Shown one piece after another: positions 13,266 through 23,050 of a stretch of 64,000 bases of DNA. The DNA comes from Zhengitettix transpicula (Eukaryota; Arthropoda; Insecta; Orthoptera; Tetrigidae). Numbering within the stretch: position 1 is the stretch's first letter; each line of letters starts with the position of its first letter. The translations under genes were made by a program, and so were the position numbers. The notes below the pieces were generated by a model. The model was not told the origin of the DNA. It saw only the letters and a list, made by a program, of their open reading frames with translations, and did no database searches. Location of the stretch: the NCBI GenBank assembly GCA_037074705.1, contig CM073590.1:221246746-221310745 (forward strand). The letters are read 5' to 3'.

Positions 13266-13350
13266 CCTACCTTGCTTTACTTTTCCGCATCCCCCCGTTC
13301 AGTTCCTTTCCTATGCTATAAGAGGGGAGTTGCCACAACGTGTATTACCC
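13266..13350 (-). repeat. Family A repeat, 5' fragment
   Basis: Read on the minus strand it matches the first part of the repeat at 21737-22043: GGTAATACACGTTG, then GGCAACTCCCCTC, TAGCATAGGAA, and GGGGGGATGCGGAA. It breaks off where the longer copies continue with the AGGTAGCCAAGGG segment. Confidence 0.65.
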
Positions 13351-13589
13351 TATACGCAAACTTATACTTCCTTATGGGAGTTAAGCAAATATTAGTAATT
13401 AAAAAAATAAATAATTAAGTATTATTTTTTTTAAAAAAAATTTAGGCATATAAAGAAAGCTAAAAAAATGACGCATTCAATATATATAAGTTAATTAATA
13501 ATAATATTGAAAAAATCCGGGTTGTAATATCTTTAAAATAAAGATTTTATTAACAGTTTTTGTTTAATGAAGAACATAACCCGTACTTT

Positions 13590-14010
13590 ATGACATTAAC
13601 CCGTCAGATGTTTGGCCCGATGAAAGATTTCGGGAAATGCCTCGTTGAGTTCGTAGTTATGGTGTCATAACAGTGCTACGTGCACTTCCTGGAGAAACAA
13701 GATCTCATTACGTCGCGACCTTCAAAGACGACGGCGATATTTCGGGCACATCACAAGAAGGGAGCAAATGAACAACGTCACCTCGTTACATTTTAATAGG
13801 CAACGGGCGACGCAGGAAACGGTATTGCTTACAAAGTTGGATATTGAAAAATTCAGACAAGGCCAATTAGGAAAATTCAACTTTAATAGCCTCGCCCTAA
13901 GTCTCAGAGACAAAAGATGCCCGTGAGGGAGACACAAGACAGGCAATTTACTCGGCCTCGGCGACCAGGGGCTGGCAGGGTTGCAACAGCTTCGGACAAC
14001 AAGTAGCTGC
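13590..14010. other. GC-richer block, possible conserved element
   Basis: About 400 bp of balanced composition between AT-rich flanks. The only frame of note (74 codons, minus, 13722-13946) has no recognisable domain. I cannot tell a regulatory element from a decayed exon. Confidence 0.22.
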
Positions 14011-14356
14011 TTGCACCAATTTCATTAATCTGTATTTTCCATCATGTTATAAAGTTCTACAAAACCACAAACGATTTTAATACTTTGCATATTCTGAAAT
14101 TCTTGCTTATTATTTTTTTATTTCACAGTAATGCCATAAGTAGTATAGAATAAATATTGGTTTTATATTTGCATATTATATTTTTTCTTTCATTGTTTCT
14201 AAAATTGTTAAAGATTAGTGTTGAAAAGAAGATAATTTTCGGGACGCGATAATTCTCACTTTCCTTTAATAGTTTTTAGAAAAAAAAACAACAGAAAAAC
14301 ACCCAATTAGTCAGAAAAAAATGTGTTTAATCAAACAAAACAGAAAATTACAGCCC

Positions 14357-14412
14357 GACGTTTTGTCCACAGTTTTGTGAATTCATCAGATAATAAACAA
14401 AATTACGGACGA
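14357..14412 (-). repeat. Hammerhead-like motif with CTGATGA core
   Basis: On the minus strand this reads TCGTC, a possible stem I (GTAAT with ATTAT, one G-U pair), CTGATGA, stem II (ATTCAC with GTGGAC, loop AAAACT), then AAAACGTCG. CTGATGA is the textbook hammerhead core. The G of GAA is changed to A, which should disable catalysis. It belongs with the other CTGANGA motifs of the window. Confidence 0.45.
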
Positions 14413-14924
14413 ATTTATTAATACTGATTTTTCTGACATGTTAGCTGCATTTGTTTATATTTGTTAAATTATAATTGCCAGATCATATAATATATTTAAT
14501 AGTTTTGATTTAAATACAGTTGTGCCCATTTGTTGGCTTATTAACACTTTTTAACATATAATTTTTTAGAGCAAAGAAGAATAATATATATTTATTTAAA
14601 AAATATTATTTACCTTATCTGTTAAATATATAATTAATTAACGTTTTTATGAAGTCTTTATATATTAATTTAATTTAATTTCTATCGAATTTACTTAAAG
14701 TATTTACAATTAAGTTAAATATCAGGGTTTTTACAAGGGAGGTATGTTCTAAATAAATATTTTACATATTATGTGTAAACTAATGATGAGGCGAGTTCAT
14801 TCTGGCACGTATCATTTGAAAATATAGGATTTTATTTTTTATTTCAATATTGATAGTATACGAATCTTTTTGAGAATACGTCGATAAAAATTAAATCTAC
14901 ACAAATCTGCATCGATCAATGAAT

Positions 14925-15165
14925 AATAAGACAAAATAGCGAAATACAGACAAAAGAAGTAATGATTTAAATAACACACAAGGTTTCTTGAACATTTGTT
15001 CCTTTCTGATATGAGCTACACAACCGCACAATATAATTGTGTTGATCTCAGGTCCTGTGTTTTCTTTACACCTGAAGAAAGGAAGAAGGATTCAAAGAAA
15101 ATTGTGTGGTATTTATATCATCTCTTTTTTTGCCTGTATTTGGCTCTTTTCTGTTATTATTAATT
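14925..15165. repeat. Fold-back repeat with hammerhead-like core
   Basis: The left arm (about 14925-15013) and the right arm (about 15069-15165) are inverted copies of one sequence. Both contain AAATACAG(A/G)CAAAA at the outer side, a TATTTATAT-type middle and TTCCTTTCT at the inner side. The right arm carries CACCTGAAGA at 15069-15078 followed by GAAAATTGTG. Immediately upstream, GTGT and ACAC can pair as a small stem I. The single-arm copy at 22121-22212 is the same family. Confidence 0.6.
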
Positions 15166-15181
15166 TTCTAAACAGACGTGT

Positions 15182-16560
15182 TATATTTTCATTGATCATT
15201 TAAGTTTGCGTGAAACAGTGAATTATTAAATTAGGCTTTAAAGTTCTAAAGAGACATCCATATATTTAAACCCTCATTATTAATATGCGACAATGAAAAA
15301 TACACTTAAATCCACAAACACATAAAGTTTGTAATTATTTTGAAAATTATATGATGCATTTGATGCAAATAAAGAACCTTCTACTGTTAGCTACACTAAC
15401 ATTAAGTTATACCTAGTTACTCTTATGTTTGATACTTCAATATCACAGGGAGAAATGAACGGTCGGTCAACAACAGTTCAGTGAGCCTGGATCAACAGAA
15501 ATTTTGCTTATTCGGCCGTCGGATTTGGAAAAGCTCCGAAATGAGTACGAGCAGGGCTCAGGTAATTGAAATTGGAGAACGTGTGCGACGCGGAGTGAAC
15601 AAGATGCTGATAGCATCGGATCCTGCGGAATCGAGTCAGGAGACACTTAAAACACTCGGGGGCATGTTGTGGAACTGTTCACGGCCAGAATATCTTTCTC
15701 TCACTTTCATTGTTCACTATGTATGTCAGTTAAGTTAATTCCCTAGTGCTCGTGTAATCGAAGAGTATTCTGCAAACAATAGATCATATTACGTTATATT
15801 GTTTTCAGAGTAAATAACTTTTGTTTTCAAAAGAAATTAACCGCAATTAGATAGCATTTGTAAATGTCCAATTGTAATTATAACTTTGAAACTGTATGGC
15901 ATAATTACAAATGTCCAGTGGCAAAGAATAGTATCCACAATCTGTTTAGCATATGATGAAAAATAGAATGAGCGTGGGACTTGAAAATAAATTACAGTCA
16001 TTGAAACTTCAATTCGTTTTAACTAAAACGTAATTTTCATTGTAATGTGTACGGTGTAACGTTTCACCACGGCACAATTTGGATTATGTTTCTCAAATTA
16101 TCTTGGCAAATAAAACTATTAAAATGTCCAAAATAAGTAAGTTGAGTAAAACATTCTGCTGTTTGCCATAGGGTTACAACGTTTCCTTAGCGTGCTCTGT
16201 CGTCATCGTCAGGTGAGTTGCGGTTACTTGGGTTGCAGTTAATTACTTTTAGTATCCTATATTGCGTGGCACTGTTTAGTGTTCATCTTCGCACTATCTC
16301 ACTTCATTCCCCCCCCCCTCCCCGTGCGCTGACGATCAACTTCATTAAGCACGTAGAGCTTGACCGCATTAGATAATTGTTATGTATGTTTTATTCCGCG
16401 GTGCCTCCCTTCACCTCCATAAATGTGCGCCTTCTGCCTTTACCGCTGATGCGTCGTATTATTGGATAAGTAAATTGGCATGTAACGGACAAAATTAAGT
16501 GATAAAATAATTTCCACACGACGTTTTTGTATTCCTTGATGCTTCAATAAATTGAAAATT
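15182..16560. other. AT-rich stretch, nothing firm
   Basis: A balanced patch at 15470-15690 holds an 85-codon plus-strand frame with no domain. Poly-C occurs near 16310. No further feature is seen. Confidence 0.45.
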
Positions 16561-16594
16561 TGTAACTGAAAATAGTTATGGCTAAGTTCGTCGT

Positions 16595-16690
16595 GGAAAC
16601 GTTGTGCTAGAGTATGAGGAATGCGTGAAGGCCCGCGTTCGATTCCTGGCACGGTCGACATTTTTCCATCCTCATAGTTTAATTCAACTT
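16595..16690 (+). repeat. tRNA-derived SINE-like head, second family
   Basis: An A-box-like GTGCTAGAGTATGAGG (16604-16619) is followed by a B box GCGTTCGATTCC (16635-16646). The spacing is short but tRNA-like, and the sequence continues into CTGGCACGGTCGAC and a T-rich stretch. It differs from the 6.5-kb SINE in both boxes, so it is a separate family or a strongly diverged copy. Confidence 0.5.
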
Positions 16691-16852
16691 ACGACCTGAT
16701 CCTTGTGAAAACTCTATATTCCTGAATTGAAACGTTGTTTAATATTAAATATTTAATCTGGTTCGAAACTCTCTGATAAGTAAGACGGAGCTCTTATCAA
16801 ATCAGTCCACAAAAAATAAAAACCTAAAAAATGACTAAATAAGTGAAGAAAC

Positions 16853-16896
16853 ATGTCCATCTGAGGATGACCGCGAAGCTAGCAGCCGAAACATCA
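16853..16896 (+). repeat. Hammerhead-like core fragment
   Basis: ATGTC is followed closely by CTGAGGA, a stem II made of GACCGC and the decayed partner GCAGCC (GCGGTC expected) around the loop GAAGCTA, and GAAACATC. ATG before the C can pair with CAT after GAAA. Stem I is nearly absent. The loop matches the GAAGTTA loop of the copy at 33516-33553, which ties the two together. Confidence 0.45.
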
Positions 16897-16899
16897 AGC

Positions 16900-18580
16900 T
16901 CTTTCAAACGACAGCGAGCAGGGAAAATCTAGAACTTATTTACTCAACAAATAAGCAGGCAAAGTCTTTCATCTCTATAATCAGTTGACGGCAGACAGAG
17001 AAGATAAAAATTAAGCTCAAGCAGGGCAGGGTACGTGAAAGAATAATATAACGAATATGTTGTAAAATGATGCAATAGTGAATTATATTCACACAGATGC
17101 TTGTTATAATAGTAAATTATCTTTCCGACATAAGAGGGGTCTCGTCCAAATAAATCAATATTTCTCTATAATACGTTAAATATTTTGAAATCATGCCCTA
17201 GTTACATTAAAAATATTTCTATGTCAGAATAAGTTAAATATTTTTCAACTGAAGCCGCAGCTTAATTAATAGAAGGAATATATTTGACTTTAATCGAAAG
17301 CGTTGTGGATAAATGATGATCAGTAGTTAAATAAATGTAATTAGTAGAAAACAATCATTTTCAAATGGAAATGAAATCAGGCGTCGAACAAGGGTCTCCA
17401 GATTAAGATTTCGACCGAATTTGTTTCACGCCTAGAATTATGTAGATGATTGAGGAGTAAAAGTAATTAGGAGTTAATTTTTGAACAGAAAACTCGCTCG
17501 AGGTAAGTACCAAAGTTACGTGTAATTGCAAGAAATAAGCGCTGCAAAAAGAATAAACTTCCCCCTCGTGCTACTGGATCTATACAGCATAAAGGGCGAG
17601 TGAACGTTCGTTTCGGTTGTTTTCGATTAGAATCTCGGACGGCTGCGCTGCCACGGCAGATGTAATTGTACTTTAATTGTAGCGTCCGGTTCCCATGCAG
17701 CCATGCAGTAATGAAATCCCTCTTCATCCATACACAAAACATTACACGACGTCCATCGAAAAATAAAATGTCCACTGCAGCTTCATTTGCTAAAAATGCA
17801 GAGGTCTTTCGGAGAAATCAACCTGGATAGTTAACGATTGACTGATAATTGATGATAGAATTTCAGATTGTTTATCTCCTACCATTTGGTTCAATTTTCA
17901 AAGAATGTTGGTATTCAAACACTTCAGTTGCAATTCATGATGGAAACAAATAAAATAATTGATAAATTCATAATGAAGGTAGTTGTGAAACTGCAGTTGG
18001 TATCTAATGTTAGGATGCACGAAGATTTATAAATAGTATTATTAAGAAAAATAATACTAGTTGATCAATTGAAATTTTTTTGACAAGACTATGATCGGTG
18101 AGTACAGTATTATTATTTTTTCTCAACTTAAATACATTTCTCTACTGTCTGGGGTAAAGTTTATATAATATTTAATAAGTAAAAAAACTACGCTGCAAAC
18201 TGTGTTTAGTTTCTAAAGTTATGGCACAGAAAGTCAGTCAGTTTCTATTTAAAAATTATATTTATTAAGAATCATAAACATTGAGAATCTATTAAAAATC
18301 ATTTGTGAGGTAAAAGCCGTTAATGGTCATACAATAAATGTGGAGACATTTTCTGAACCACATTCTTATAAAAATAATAATGTGGAAAGTTAACTTTTTA
18401 TAATTTAACGAATAAAAGAGCAGTTGTTATATATTATTGCCTGACTGCTTGCCCATTCCGCGAGTTCTTTTTATTATAATCCTTCTAGATTTATTTTGGC
18501 AACGTTTAAAATGTTATGAGTTACATAATTCTTTTTTTAATTGTACCGTTGTAATGAAATTAATACGTTGAGGAAATTAT
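16900..18580. other. AT-rich stretch, nothing recognised
   Basis: A 102-codon minus-strand frame at 17467-17775 lies in a balanced patch but shows no domain. A splice-donor-like GAGGTAAGTA occurs near 17499 without a convincing exon. Confidence 0.4.
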
Positions 18581-18870
18581 CTCCAGGTCCGTACTTCGCA
18601 AAGGGCTGACATGATTCACTCCACGGTAAAATGTTTTTGCAGTCAGTGATGATGCAAACTCCAGATTATGCGAGATTTGATTACGTCATTGGTATACAAC
18701 GACCAGAGTCCTTTGCCGTTATTGAGCCAGAGGCCCTCTTGAAATCTGAAGCGACAGTTCTTAATTTTTTCTGGAAATCGTTGCACTCACAAAAGGTATT
18801 TGGGAAATGATCAGATGCAGGTATGTGAGCTGATAGGATCCCCCATAAACGACGCTCGCTTCTATAGTAG
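18580..18870. other. Balanced block, possible conserved element
   Basis: Higher G+C than the surroundings, with words such as GATTACGTCA (about 18680) and CCCATAAAC (about 18841, a Hox-type core on the minus strand). The 114-codon minus frame 18681-19025 is part hydrophobic and part ordinary, with no recognisable domain. Confidence 0.22.
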
Positions 18871-19272
18871 AGAGGAAGAAAGAAAATTATAAAAGAGAGG
18901 AATAAAAAAGTTCGTTCTGAGAAAATGAGAGCAAAGGTGAAGAGTACTGAAAGGATATACAGAGTTTTTAAATGAGAAAGAATACTAGTTTTGTAAAACA
19001 AAAGGTTCAGGCCAGATATCATCAAATCTAGTTACAGATGATACGGAAAACTTGAAACATGCCTATTTTCGTAGCCAACGCGAAAAGATTCTCGATTTTT
19101 CCTGCAACACGAACATGCCGCAGTTAATTGTAGCCAACTCTGCAGGACAACGCTTGAGCCTCAACGCCGAAATCCGTATCTGTAATACCTAACGACGTAT
19201 TAAATGTATGCTTATAAGTGATGCGATGAAAACAAATAGTCAACTTATACGAGGTTTAAATGATTTATGTAA

Positions 19273-19316
19273 CCCTCGTCACATAAATCTTTATATAAAG
19301 TTTTACATGACGAGGG
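19273..19316. other. Hairpin enclosing a palindrome
   Basis: CCCTCGTCA (19273-19281) and TGACGAGGG (19308-19316) form a perfect 9-bp inverted repeat. Inside it lies the 12-bp palindrome CTTTATATAAAG (19289-19300). This could be a terminator-like RNA hairpin, a transposon end or chance. Confidence 0.6.
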
Positions 19317-19936
19317 AAAATAAATGGTTTTAGGCTAATATAAAAGGACTATTTTGATTTTTTATCCCATCACGCATTAAAATTGTGGAGTTCTAAACTA
19401 CAACTTTTTTAACATATAAGTTTCGAAATGGAAGTTACCACTAAATTGCAGTTATTCGTTAGACACCCACAGATACCTTAATAAAAAAGAGTTCTAAATT
19501 TAAATAATAACTGAATTTTTTAATAAAGAATTAATTGAATTCATATATTATTATTAGTTTCATTATATATTAATTGAGTTAATGTAATTAAATTTGGTAT
19601 TAAAATATATAGTCTTCAATAAACTCATAATCATAATATTCAGTAAATTAAATATAAAAAGTATCAGCCCTAACAACGTTAGCTATCTATTAAATCTCGT
19701 TACACCCGGCGACGGAATATTTAATTACGGCGGATAGATAACAAATATTTAGTTCCGGGTATATACCTAAGAAAGTGAGAAAATAATAATTTATAATAAG
19801 CAGTATTCTTTATAAATTTCCAACAAGCATATCTCTGAAAAGGTCTGAATTATATTTGTTGTTTATAGAATTAATTGTTTTGTCACAGGGCATAATATTT
19901 AAAGTAATGAAATAACAACAGCCAATTAATCAGAAG

Positions 19937-20194
19937 TTTAAGATCAATTTAAAACATAAAACACGACGTTTAGTCCCTAAATTTTGGACCTCTTCAGGTG
20001 AAAAATTGAAGTAAAATAATAATTAATCAGATGAGGATTGGTGAATTAATTTTCAAGGATGCGCTTTTCTGAAACGTTATGACCGAAATGTCCGTTAATT
20101 ATATTGAATTTATAATCAATTTAAATTTTACACCTGAGAGGTCCCAAACTTTAGGGGCTAAGCGGTGTGTTTTATGTTTTAAATTGATCTTAAC
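19937..20194. repeat. Fold-back element with two hammerhead-like cores
   Basis: Arms 19937-20000 and 20131-20194 are inverted copies: both read AAGATCAATTTAAAACATAA from the outside in. They continue inward through ACAC, a GTTTAG-type word and GGGACCTCTTCAGGTG or its variant. Read toward the outside, each arm has CACCTGA(A)GAGGTCC, a loop like AAACTTTA, GGG(A/G)CT, then AAACG or AAGCG. That is the hammerhead-like core with stem II GGTCCC/GGGACT. The arms face away from a spacer of about 130 bp. Confidence 0.65.
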
Positions 20195-20600
20195 AAAGTA
20201 TTCGGTGAGTAACGAAAAATAAACTGTGACGCTATAAAATCAAAACGTAAAAAAATTATCCAATTCTGAAAATTTCTCACTTAAAAATTCTTAGTAAGAG
20301 CATATATAGCTGTAGTATTAGTGCTTAATAATTGAAAAATGTAATTAATATTTTTAATGTCTTTTGAAAATTATGTGTGCCTAGAGTATTCGCGCAGTCC
20401 CAGATCCACGTGGCTGTGTTCCATGTCACATAAATAGAAAATGTTTGTTAACTGATGGTGAAACATTGGGGTTTTGGGAGGGGGTCTTTCATTAGCTCCT
20501 CTAAAGCAGGTAATTTCCGCTCCCTGAAATTGCGGTAACCTGGCCAAAACCACATCCAATCGCCAACGGCGCCTCCTATCCAAGTCCTAAAATGGAACAG
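20195..20600. other. AT-rich to balanced transition
   Basis: From about 20380 the composition becomes balanced up to the candidate exon at 20664. The 70-codon minus frame at 20371-20583 has no domain. Confidence 0.35.
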
Positions 20601-20663
20601 TCTTCCGGGGTGCCAATAAGCTGACACGAATAAACTTAGATCAACGTGGTCTTTCTCTCGCAG

Positions 20664-20797
20664 TCAGGAAGTGAGACATCTGCCACCATGAACTCACCTG
20701 CGAACAAAGAAAACACAATGTTAGATTCACTACTATGGGAACCAAAATATAGATTCTATGGTATACACATTGTATATTTTAAATCCGATCCAGAAAG
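20664..20797 (+). CDS. Candidate exon of an unrecognised gene
   Basis: A branch-point-like GCTGACA (about 20619) and the tract CTTTCTCTCGCAG precede position 20664. The segment ends in AAAG followed by GTAAGTAA, a consensus 5' splice site. The 134 bp are open throughout in one frame. A Kozak-type GCCACCATGA gives an ATG at 20688 in that frame, so it could be an internal exon (about 45 codons) or contain a start. The peptide from that ATG begins MNSPANKENTMLDSLLW and matches no family I know. No partner exon was found, so this may equally be a non-coding exon or coincidence. Confidence 0.25.
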
Positions 20798-20799
20798 GT

Positions 20800-21320
20800 A
20801 AGTAATAAATTAATTAAACTGAATAGTTGGTTGTGTTCATAATTTAATACCAAAAAAATATTTAGAAATGCAAATTAAGGTGTGGAAATGGTGCAAATAA
20901 ACCCAAACTATGTCCTAGGTATGAAACGGATATTCAGTAAATTTACATAAATGAAAAGATTACGTCATACTCAGCCGCAGACGACCAGAAATAAAATAAA
21001 TTCACTGGAATAATAATGAATTCATATGAAATATATTTGTCATTACGTAACGTAAGTAATTAAGAAATTCATAACGTTCCTTTAGTTTTAATCACTCTTC
21101 TAATTTTTATTTTCTTCATGACATTTAATTCTTATATATGAATATATAATTCTTATATAAAAATTAAATTCTTTGTAATGAAAATATTACGCAAACAAGG
21201 TTTTTCAATAAATGAAAATATGATATATTTAAACGAAAAATATCGACAAATATCAACAGACAGTAAGTTAATCTAATATAAAAGATGGGAATAGACTGTT
21301 TCAGAAATATATACTTCTAC
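20800..21320. other. AT-rich stretch, nothing recognised
   Basis: No frame or repeat stands out. If the exon at 20664 is real, this is the start of its downstream intron. Confidence 0.45.
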
Positions 21321-21391
21321 TCTTTTGCGTCCACTCTTTCCGTCTCTTCCTATGCCATTCTAAGTGGCCTCAACCTGAATTATCCTCAAGT
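21321..21391 (-). repeat. Family A repeat, diverged fragment
   Basis: Read on the minus strand: GAGGATAATTCAGG, TAGAATGGCATAGGAAG and GGACGCAAAAG follow the order and spacing of the 5' part of family A. Divergence is high. A better-preserved plus-strand copy starts 350 bp away. Confidence 0.45.
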
Positions 21392-21491
21392 GGCATGTGT
21401 GTAGAAAATATTTTGACCAAAAAAACTAATATGTTTGTCAGTAAATTATCTTAGCCTGGGTCAAAATATAAAACAAGGTTTCTATTTACGC

Positions 21492-21735
21492 TCATTTTAA
21501 CACAAAAATAAAAACTTGGGGCGACCATATATTTTTGGATTCGAAAGTGTGATAATGAGAATTCAGCTGCATTACGTTAATTTTAAATAACGTTTTTATT
21601 AGTTGACACATTTTAGTCTTTTTCCGATAAAATATTTTAGGATTTATGCCAATAAATGACCACACTCCATATTTTTTAAATAATTTTGAAATTTGGTGTG
21701 TATGCAATTGATTGAGGCTTCCAGAATAAGTTTTT
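21492..21735. other. Short AT-rich interval
   Basis: A 94-codon minus frame overlapping the next repeat has no domain and runs into family A sequence, so it is not a gene. Confidence 0.4.
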
Positions 21736-21736
21736 T

Positions 21737-22043
21737 TAGGGCAACAGGCTACATGAGGGTAATCCATGTTGGACAACTCCCCTTTAATAGAATAGGAAGG
21801 GATTTGAAAGGGGGGATGCGGAAGGGTAGAGGAAGGTAGCCAAGGGTTGACTAGGGCCCCCGGACTATATTTTAATGATCCTACCCGGCATTCGCCTAAA
21901 GAAATGCAGGGAAAACCCTAGAAAAACCTGCATCAGGTAGGTCGGGCATTGGGTACTTGTCCCACGCCCTTCCGATAGCGGGAGAGGAGTTTTCTGTGGG
22001 GACGCAGCATTCCCTTCTCCGTGTCTCGACCAGTTTAGGATTT
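21737..22043 (+). repeat. Family A interspersed repeat, long copy
   Basis: It begins AGGGCAACAGGCTACATGAG and runs through GGGGGGATGCGGAAG, ACTAGGGCCCCCGG and GATCCTACCCGGCATTCG. It continues through GCAGGGAAAACCCTAG, CTGCATCAGGTAGG and GGGACGCAGCATTCC to about CCAGTTTAGGA. The copies at 29769-29974 and 63298-63654 share long runs of it with few differences, so the family was active fairly recently. No open frame of note, no clear terminal repeats and no proper polymerase III boxes are seen. The GGGTACTTGTCCC segment may be a decayed B-box-like hairpin. The class is unknown. Confidence 0.85.
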
Positions 22044-22120
22044 ATATACTGCCAAGTTACATATATACATGCAAGTATGTGGTACGGAAGTCCATAAGGT
22101 GTTTGTTATAATATTAATTT

Positions 22121-22272
22121 AATAATAAGCAAGACAGCCAAATACAGACAAAAGAAGTTATTATATAAATACCAGTCAACGTTTCAAGGATCCTTGTCCC
22201 TTTCTTCAGGTGATAAGAAGAGCCTAAAGCGACAGAACTGCACTCGTCAGTTGACAAAATTCAATCAGACGT
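22121..22272 (-). repeat. Penelope-type repeat arm with near-complete hammerhead
   Basis: This is the single-arm relative of the fold-back at 14925-15165: AGCCAAATACAGACAAAAGA, a TATATAAATACC stretch and the hammerhead-like segment. The ribozyme-like part (22177-22272, minus) is listed separately. No coding part of the element is next to it. Confidence 0.6.
22177..22272 (-). ncRNA. Hammerhead-ribozyme-like motif, best preserved
   Basis: Minus strand in order: ACGTC (22272-22268, cleavage triplet GTC), stem I strand TGAT, about 49 bases, stem I strand ATCA, C, CTGAAGA (22209-22203), stem II AAGG...CCTT with a 9-base loop, GAA, then ACGTTG. ACGT before the cleavage C pairs with ACGT after GAA (stem III). 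All conserved core bases of a hammerhead (CTGANGA and GAA) are present. The only defect I see is a missing G right after the cleavage site that would pair with the unpaired C. Penelope-like elements are known to carry hammerheads in their terminal repeats. Activity is inferred, not shown. Confidence 0.5.
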
Positions 22273-22399
22273 AATTTTTTTATATTAATTTAATTACTTA
22301 ATTTTGTATTTATTTATTGACGAATCTTATTTCCTCTTTTGAAGACTAATGGTACAAGAATAATATTTTCGTACAGTATCTTTTTTTTGTAAGAATATT

Positions 22400-23050
22400 C
22401 TTGAAAGCAAATTGTGGATCCGCCACATCAAATACGAATGACGCACTTTTATTTACACCAAATGAGGCTGTGTTAGTTTTTGAAAACTGGATGCAACGCA
22501 AGAGTGCCATTACTATCGAGTTGGCGCAAACTTGTTTCACCATTCGAAAGAAAAATAGCGCAACTTTCCGGCTCAGTACGCAAAAATACAAGATGAATTA
22601 CTCAGGGAATAACGGAAACAGGACGAACACACCGGACGAAGCACAAAACGCGACTCTGAATAAGATTTAACTCGTCCACAATAAATTACGCAGATAAAAA
22701 CACAAAGACCTGCATTTATCAGTATTACCACGGACGTTACCAATTTTATTTGGTGTTTTACCCCTCGGCTGTACTTTCTGGGCTCAGCGGTGGGATAAAC
22801 ATGAAGAGATGGATCGTTTGAAGCTAATGAAACCACCCCATCGTCTGTTTTGCTTCCATCACTCAAAAAGTCTCGCTTGCTGACAGAAGCAGCAAGATGG
22901 ATGCCAAACGAAGAATTACATTTTAATGATCCACTTCCTTGTGGAGAGAGACGCTCAAAAACAGAGAATGAGTTTATCTTTCAGGACACAGCTCCACATT
23001 ACACCTACGCCTAATACGGACGTTACTCGGCAACGTATGCAAATTTTTAT
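22400..23050. other. Balanced block with overlapping frames
   Basis: Frames on both strands (22346-22591 and 22573-22866 minus, 22401-22670 plus) overlap because stops are few. None has a recognisable domain. An AAGATGG word occurs near 22893. Regulatory element or old exon, undecided. Confidence 0.22.

Noticed and set aside
18681..19025. 114-codon minus-strand frame with a hydrophobic part
   Set aside because: The hydrophobic run comes from A/T-rich codons (Phe, Leu, Ile). No family is recognised.
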